Shown here: positions 6,551 to 9,651 of the stretch, in pieces
Layout: each line of letters opens with the position of its first letter
How positions within the stretch are numbered: the first letter of the stretch is position 1
DNA from: Methanomassiliicoccales archaeon
Lineage (GTDB): Archaea > Thermoplasmatota > Thermoplasmata > Methanomassiliicoccales > UBA472
Direction of reading: 5' to 3'
Length of the DNA: 9,651 nt
Assembly: GCA_025457905.1 (NCBI GenBank)
Contig: JALOTM010000016.1
Location: forward strand, 1 to 9,651
Translations under genes and position numbers: made by a program
The notes under the pieces: generated by a model
The model's input: the letters and a program-made list of their open reading frames with translations, nothing else
Told to the model about the DNA's origin: nothing
Database searches by the model: none

Positions 6551-7171
6551 TCAGGGCTTGCGGGCCGCGGGGCCGGCATAGTTGCGGGCGATGATGTAGA
6601 TCTCCGAGCTGCTGGCCCGCGACGCCTCCGGGCCGTAGAGCTTTACCTCCTTGAAGAGCGCCTTGACCTGCTTCATCAGTTCGGGCATCATGTCCCCCTC
6701 GAAGACCTTCATGACCAGGGCGCCGCCCGGCCGGAGAACCTTCTGGGCGAACTCCAGGGCGTGCTCGCACAGGTCCACCGAACGGGCATGGTCCATGTTG
6801 TAGCTGCCCGATATGTTGGGGCTCATGTCCGACAGGACCAGGTCGGCCTTGCCGCCGAGGGCCTCGAGCATGTCCAGCACCGTATCCTCCTTGCGCATGT
6901 CCCCCTGGACGGTCCCCACGCCCTCCAGCGGCTCGATGGGCTGGAGGTCCACGCCCACCACCCTGCCCTTGGGCCCGACCCGCTCCGCCGCCACCTGCAG
7001 CCAGCCGCCGGGGGCTGCCCCCAGGTCCGCGACCGTTAAACCGGGCTTGAGGAGCTTGAACTTGTCGTCGATCTGGATAAGCTTGAAGGAGGCCCGGCTG
7101 CGATAGTCCATCTTCTTCGCCGCCTTGGTGTAGGGGTCGTTCCTCCTTTCCGTCATCCAGCGCTTGGACAT
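6551..7171 (-). CDS. rlmE: RlmE/FtsJ-family rRNA 2'-O-ribose methyltransferase
   Basis: A 206-residue SAM-dependent enzyme predicted to methylate the ribose of the conserved uridine in the A-loop of 23S rRNA (U2552 in E. coli) during large-subunit assembly. Seen: the SAM-binding loop DLGAAPGGW (49-57), the acidic VVGVDLQP (71-78), SDMSPNISG (114-122), and a complete K-D-K-E catalytic tetrad Lys30, Asp115, Lys155 and Glu190. These align with E. coli RrmJ K38-D124-K164-E199 at a near-constant offset. The protein is catalytic domain only; some archaeal homologues carry an extra C-terminal TRAM domain, absent here. The ATG at 7171 has no ribosome-binding site but lies 29 nt from a TATA box at 7195-7200, pointing to a leaderless transcript. 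It is divergent from the DUF2769 gene. Confidence 0.95.
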   Translation of the reverse strand: MSKRWMTERRNDPYTKAAKKMDYRSRASFKLIQIDDKFKLLKPGLTVADLGAAPGGWLQVAAERVGPKGRVVGVDLQPIEPLEGVGTVQGDMRKEDTVLDMLEALGGKADLVLSDMSPNISGSYNMDHARSVDLCEHALEFAQKVLRPGGALVMKVFEGDMMPELMKQVKALFKEVKLYGPEASRASSSEIYIIARNYAGPAARKP

Positions 7172-7190
7172 GGAGCGACCATCCCCCTAC

Positions 7191-7221
7191 CAAGAATAAA
7201 GCTTTGCCTGTAGCATTCTTG
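7191..7221. promoter_or_regulatory. Perfect 7-bp inverted repeat inside the divergent rlmE/DUF2769 promoter
   Basis: CAAGAAT (7191-7197) and ATTCTTG (7215-7221) are exact reverse complements with half-site centres 24 bp apart. The left half overlaps the rlmE TATA box and the right half ends 5 bp before the TATA-like box of the DUF2769 gene. An 8-bp palindrome AAAGCTTT (7198-7205) sits between. The layout suits a dimeric regulator controlling both genes, but no regulator is identified. Confidence 0.4.
7195..7200 (-). promoter_or_regulatory. TATA box of rlmE
   Basis: The minus strand reads GCAAAGC then TTTATT, a BRE-like plus TATA-like pair. The first T (7200) is 29 nt before the ATG at 7171, so transcription should begin at or next to the start codon. 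Confidence 0.6.
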
Positions 7222-7226
7222 AAGGG

Positions 7227-7236
7227 TTTCAAATAG
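7227..7236 (+). promoter_or_regulatory. TATA-like box of the DUF2769 gene
   Basis: TTTCAAATAG is the AT-rich box before the DUF2769 gene. It would place transcription start near 7257, giving a leader of about 12 nt that begins with the GGAG ribosome-binding site at 7257-7260. Confidence 0.4.
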
Positions 7237-7268
7237 CCCGGGGGGAATGGAATCATGGAGATGAGGGA

Positions 7269-7565
7269 ATGGCGAAGTGCGTGCGCCCGCCCAAGACGAG
7301 CAGGAAGAAACTGGAAGCCATGGACGAGAAGGAGTTCGACAAGTGGCTGTTCGCCCGGATGGACACCTGCCAATGCCAGGACTGCCCCACTCACAACGAG
7401 TGCGCCAAGAGGAGCGCGGAGCGGCTGTATTGCGTGGCCTCGCGCAGCCCGGTATGCATCGAGCAGAGGCAGGGGTGCCTGTGCCATGACTGCCCGGTCT
7501 TCGAAGAGGTGGGCCTTACCCAGGACTACCATTGCCTAGAGGGGCCCGAGATCAAGCGGGGATAG
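7269..7565 (+). CDS. DUF2769 Cys-rich protein
   Basis: A 98-residue soluble protein with 11 Cys, matching the DUF2769 pattern known from archaea: CQCQDCPTHNEC (34-45), YC (55), VC (63), GCLCHDCPV (70-76), then GL and YHC (C89). The arrangement suggests binding of zinc or an Fe-S cluster, possibly at two sites, but no activity is established for the family. The N-terminus is basic (PPKTSRKK), followed by an acidic helix (LEAMDEKEFDKWL). The ATG at 7269 has GGAG at 7257-7260, 8 nt upstream. An ATG at 7255 is in another frame that does not give the Cys pattern. The gene is divergent from rlmE and followed 37 bp later by purM, which has its own promoter. It is a real gene with unknown function. 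Confidence 0.9.
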   Translation: MAKCVRPPKTSRKKLEAMDEKEFDKWLFARMDTCQCQDCPTHNECAKRSAERLYCVASRSPVCIEQRQGCLCHDCPVFEEVGLTQDYHCLEGPEIKRG

Positions 7566-7570
7566 GAGAA

Positions 7571-7580
7571 GGTTATTTCC
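7571..7580 (+). promoter_or_regulatory. TATA box of purM
   Basis: GGTTATTTCC follows a purine-rich GAGAAGG immediately after the DUF2769 stop codon. The first T of TTATTT (7573) is 30 nt before the ATG at 7603, predicting a leaderless purM transcript and supporting that ATG over those at 7609 and 7624. Confidence 0.55.
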
Positions 7581-7602
7581 ACCGGGGCCGATTACCTGGG
7601 CG

Positions 7603-8634
7603 ATGCCCATGCGCAAGGACCACATGACCTATGCCAAGGCCGGGGTGGACATCGAGGCCAAGTCCCAGGCCATCGCCTCGCTGGTGAAGCAGCTCAGATA
7701 CCGCCGGACCGGGCGCGGACGCATGATGGACGTGAAGGGGCAGTTCACCTCCCTCATCGACTTCGGGGACGTGGCCCTGACCCTGTGCACCGACGGCGTG
7801 GGCACCAAGCTGCTCATCGCCGAGGCCTTGGGCAGGTGGGACACCGTGGGCATTGACTGCATGGCAATGAACGTGAATGACACCATCTGCGTGGGCGCCG
7901 AGCCGTTCGCCTTCGTGGACTACATCGCCATCGACCGGCCCGACCCGGAGGTCACGGAGGCCATCGGGGTGGGGCTGCAGAAGGGCGCCAGGATGGCCGA
8001 CTGCGAGATCGTCGGCGGGGAGATAGCGGTGCTGCCGGAGATGGTGAGGGGCGTGGACCTTTCCGGAAGCTGCCTGGGCTTCGTCGAGAAGGACAGGATC
8101 GTCACCGGCGCCGAGGTGGAGGTCGGGGACGCCATAATCGGGCTGCCTTCCTCCGGCGTGCACTCCAACGGGCTAACGCTGGCGAGGAAGGTGCTGGAGC
8201 GGAACGAGGTCGCGCTCGGGGACGATTTCCCCGAGCTCAAGGGCACGGTGGGGGAGGCCCTGCTCACCCCCACCTTCATCTACGTGCGCCAAGTCCTCAA
8301 GATGCTCAAGGCGGTCCATGTGACCGGAATGGTCGACGTGACCGGGGGCGGGCTGCGCAACTTCGTACGGCTGAAGAAGGACGTGCGCTTCGACATCTCC
8401 CGGCCCTTGAGGCCGCAGCCCATCTTCCGCTTGATCCAGGAGCTGGGCGGCATCGAGGGCGAGGAGATGTACCAGACCTTCACCATGGGCATGGGGTTCG
8501 GGGTGGTCCTCCGTGAGGAGGATGCCAAGGCGGCCGTGAGGCTGCTTGGGAAGGGGGCGAGGGTGGTGGGCCACGTGGAGGAGGGGAAGGGGGCGTCCTG
8601 CTCCGCCTTGGACCTGACGTATTCATCCTATTGA
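7603..8634 (+). CDS. purM: Phosphoribosylformylglycinamidine cyclo-ligase (AIR synthetase)
   Basis: A 343-residue cytoplasmic enzyme that uses ATP to close FGAM into aminoimidazole ribonucleotide (AIR), the fifth step of de novo purine synthesis. Seen: TYAKAGVDIEA (9-19), TDGVGTKL (63-70), GIDCMAMNVNDTICVGAEP (83-101), GGEIAVLPEM (138-147), GLPSSGVHSNG (180-190), VTGGGLRN (246-253) and MGFG (297-300). Length is normal for the family. Bacterial PurM usually has GGETA where this protein has GGEIA, and the usual ITGGG context is DVTGGG; these look like lineage variants rather than damage, as all other core motifs are present. The related PurM-fold enzymes ThiL, HypE and SelD fit the motifs less well. 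The ATG at 7603 is chosen from the TATA spacing. No other purine gene is adjacent, so purM stands alone here. It converges on the membrane-protein gene with a 9-bp gap. Confidence 0.95.
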   Translation: MPMRKDHMTYAKAGVDIEAKSQAIASLVKQLRYRRTGRGRMMDVKGQFTSLIDFGDVALTLCTDGVGTKLLIAEALGRWDTVGIDCMAMNVNDTICVGAEPFAFVDYIAIDRPDPEVTEAIGVGLQKGARMADCEIVGGEIAVLPEMVRGVDLSGSCLGFVEKDRIVTGAEVEVGDAIIGLPSSGVHSNGLTLARKVLERNEVALGDDFPELKGTVGEALLTPTFIYVRQVLKMLKAVHVTGMVDVTGGGLRNFVRLKKDVRFDISRPLRPQPIFRLIQELGGIEGEEMYQTFTMGMGFGVVLREEDAKAAVRLLGKGARVVGHVEEGKGASCSALDLTYSSY

Positions 8635-8643
8635 GCGCGTGCG

Positions 8644-9318
8644 TCAGGTCGAGGAACTGAATCCCTGGGTCATGAACGTCACCAACACCCCCAGCAACGG
8701 AAGTATGAGGCCCAGAAAGAGCGCGGCCGCCACTGGCTTGACCCAATACCTTCTCGCCCTGGCCCCCGCCGTGCCGGAATAGAGGGCGGAGAGGGACATC
8801 ACCGTGCTCACCAGCGCGAAGGCCAGGATGAGCGCGAGGGTCTTGGCGTTGTCGGGCCCCGCCTCCGTGGAGCGGAGCAGGTTAACCATCACGATGCTAA
8901 GGGCCAGGTTGACGATGGCCGCATCGATGTAAGCGCTTTCTGTGATGATTCCATGATGGTTGTCGCCTATGAGGACCTGCCACAACCCCATGACCAGGAA
9001 GGCCATGGCCATGAAGGCCAGGAACCCCCATATGCCCAAAACGTTCCCCTCGTTGGTCCGTCCGTCCATCAGTATGAAAAGGAAGGTGGCGGCCCCCAGC
9101 GCCGCCAGGACCGATATCCGCGCTAAGGCCTTGCCTCGCATGGACCGGAGCAGCCCGGTCAGGGCCATGCCCAGAAGGACCAGGCCGACGATGAGCAGCG
9201 ACCATGCCCCCAGGTATCCTCCCAGGTCGTAGACGCCGCTGCCATACATCACGGCGTACGGCACCAGGGCCATCAGGCCCAACGATGCCCAGAGCATTAT
9301 GCGCCTGCGCTCCTTCAT
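8644..9318 (-). CDS. Seven-helix membrane protein of unknown function
   Basis: I do not recognise a family. The 224-residue protein is almost all hydrophobic, with segments at about 8-25, 33-56, 67-84, 92-117, 131-148, 159-180 and 194-217, giving seven predicted membrane helices. Loops hold basic patches (KERRR at 2-6, RSMRGK at 58-63, RARR at 187-190), which by the positive-inside rule places the N-terminus in the cytoplasm. The polar segment GDNHHGIITESAY (118-130) between helices 4 and 5 contains two adjacent His and a Glu and is the most likely functional loop. No Cys, signal cleavage site or soluble domain is present. The ATG at 9318 has GGTGA (9325-9329) 6 nt upstream, a match to the archaeal anti-Shine-Dalgarno. 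It is convergent with purM and divergent from the B12-binding-domain gene. Confidence 0.82.
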   Translation of the reverse strand: MKERRRIMLWASLGLMALVPYAVMYGSGVYDLGGYLGAWSLLIVGLVLLGMALTGLLRSMRGKALARISVLAALGAATFLFILMDGRTNEGNVLGIWGFLAFMAMAFLVMGLWQVLIGDNHHGIITESAYIDAAIVNLALSIVMVNLLRSTEAGPDNAKTLALILAFALVSTVMSLSALYSGTAGARARRYWVKPVAAALFLGLILPLLGVLVTFMTQGFSSST

Positions 9319-9394
9319 GCGGGGTCACCAGGGATTCATTCCTCAACGGAGGATATGAACTTGCCCCAAGGATTATTGCCGCGGAAAGAGGCGC

Positions 9395-9420
9395 GCTGGC
9401 GCTCATGGCGAGACGCCAGC
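9395..9420. repeat. Inverted repeat upstream of the B12-binding-domain gene
   Basis: GCTGGCG (9395-9401) and CGCCAGC (9414-9420) pair perfectly; CTC/GAG inside extends the stem to 10 bp with one bulged A. It ends 7 bp before the TATA-like box at 9428. It might be a regulator site or a hairpin; no T-run follows on either strand, so a terminator is unlikely. Confidence 0.35.
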
Positions 9421-9424
9421 AAAA

Positions 9425-9433
9425 CAATTTATC
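9425..9433 (+). promoter_or_regulatory. TATA-like box of the B12-binding-domain gene
   Basis: CAATTTATC, preceded by AAAA, is the clearest AT-rich box in the 153-bp divergent region 9319-9471. It predicts a transcription start near 9457 and a leader of about 15 nt. Confidence 0.5.
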
Positions 9434-9437
9434 TGGG

Positions 9438-9447
9438 GGGAGCTCCC
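9438..9447. promoter_or_regulatory. 10-bp palindrome just downstream of a TATA box
   Basis: GGGAGCTCCC is a perfect palindrome starting 5 bp after the TATA-like box and before the predicted transcription start, where a bound repressor would block polymerase. In GC-rich DNA a palindrome of this size may be chance. Confidence 0.25.
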
Positions 9448-9471
9448 ATTGCCTCTATCCCGGGTGCGGAG

Positions 9472-9651
9472 ATGAGAGCCAGCCTAGTCCAGCCTCCTAT
9501 GTTCCATCAGCAGGTCCACCTGGCCCCCAATCTGGGTTTGGCCTACATCGCCGCCGTGCTGCTCAGGGACGGCCATCAGGTCCAGGTCATCGACGCCGCC
9601 GCCGAGGACCTGGGATTCAAGGAGATAGTCGCCCGCCTCCAGGAGTTCCGA
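9472..9651 (+). CDS. B12-binding-domain protein, probably radical SAM (3' end outside window)
   Basis: The first 60 residues are visible and the frame is open at the window edge. They match the N-terminal cobalamin-binding (Rossmann-like) domain of B12-binding radical SAM proteins: a first strand ASLVQPPMF, the NLGLAYIAAVLLRDGH segment and the strand VQVIDA. In this family the domain precedes a CxxxCxxC radical SAM core; that core would lie beyond the window, so radical SAM membership is inferred. Such enzymes perform methylations and other radical modifications of cofactors, lipids or natural products; the substrate cannot be told. The ATG at 9472 is chosen because the domain begins directly after it. 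GGAG abuts the ATG with no spacer, so initiation may depend on the short leader instead. The gene is divergent from the membrane-protein gene. Confidence 0.82.
   Translation, partial: MRASLVQPPMFHQQVHLAPNLGLAYIAAVLLRDGHQVQVIDAAAEDLGFKEIVARLQEFR

Noticed and set aside
6537..7532. 331-codon minus-strand reading frame across rlmE and the DUF2769 gene
   Set aside because: It crosses two genes with strong family motifs and a divergent promoter, and its translation is Gly/Arg/Pro-rich without domains.
8897..9427. 176-codon minus-strand reading frame overlapping the membrane-protein gene
   Set aside because: It is an out-of-frame shadow of the membrane-protein gene; it has no coherent hydrophobic pattern.
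1..9651. Defence island, CRISPR array, toxin-antitoxin pair or mobile element
   Set aside because: I saw no spaced direct repeats, transposase or integrase motifs, or paired small overlapping genes. The 82-codon gene has a fold order loosely like Cas2/VapD but no supporting motif or context.

Overview
This is a GC-rich archaeal chromosomal window. It is most likely from a euryarchaeon of the Thermoplasmatota/methanogen kind; Methanomassiliicoccales-like is a guess, not a demonstration. The pointers are a heterodisulfide-reductase-type CCG-domain protein, a DUF2769 Cys-rich protein (a family I know mainly from archaeal methanogens), an Lhr/Ski2-type archaeal helicase, and short AT-rich TATA/BRE-like boxes about 29-31 nt before several start codons, as expected for leaderless archaeal transcripts. 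I see no rRNA, tRNA, IS element, CRISPR array or phage gene.

Layout. 2-568 (+): C-terminal part of an HdrD-like CCG-domain Fe-S protein, cut by the window edge. 675-2402 (+): CLC-family anion transporter with two C-terminal CBS domains. 2365-2727 (-): small chagasin-type (I42) cysteine-protease inhibitor whose 3' end overlaps the CLC gene. 2833-5574 (+): large Lhr-like SF2 helicase with a C-terminal zinc ribbon, divergent from the inhibitor. 5581-6216 (-): fumarylacetoacetate-hydrolase-family enzyme, preceded in the same transcript by an 82-codon unknown gene (6233-6481, -). 6551-7171 (-): RlmE/FtsJ rRNA 2'-O-methyltransferase. 7269-7565 (+): DUF2769 Cys-rich protein, divergent from rlmE. 7603-8634 (+): purM. 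8644-9318 (-): seven-helix membrane protein of unknown function. 9472-9651 (+): start of a B12-binding-domain (probably radical SAM) protein, cut by the window end.

Most genes look like independent housekeeping units. The only convincing operon is the 82-codon gene plus the FAH-family gene. Convergent pairs are very tight (38-bp overlap, then 6-bp and 9-bp gaps), so intergenic space is found only at promoters. Those promoters hold the most interesting non-coding signals: a repeated TATA-to-ATG spacing that fixes starts, and inverted repeats close to start sites (619-632, 6520-6531, 7191-7221, 9395-9420, 9438-9447).

I do not see a clear undescribed multi-gene system. The best leads are the 82-codon/FAH pair, the signal-less chagasin-like inhibitor, the CLC variant lacking the internal proton glutamate, and the dyad in the rlmE/DUF2769 divergent promoter.
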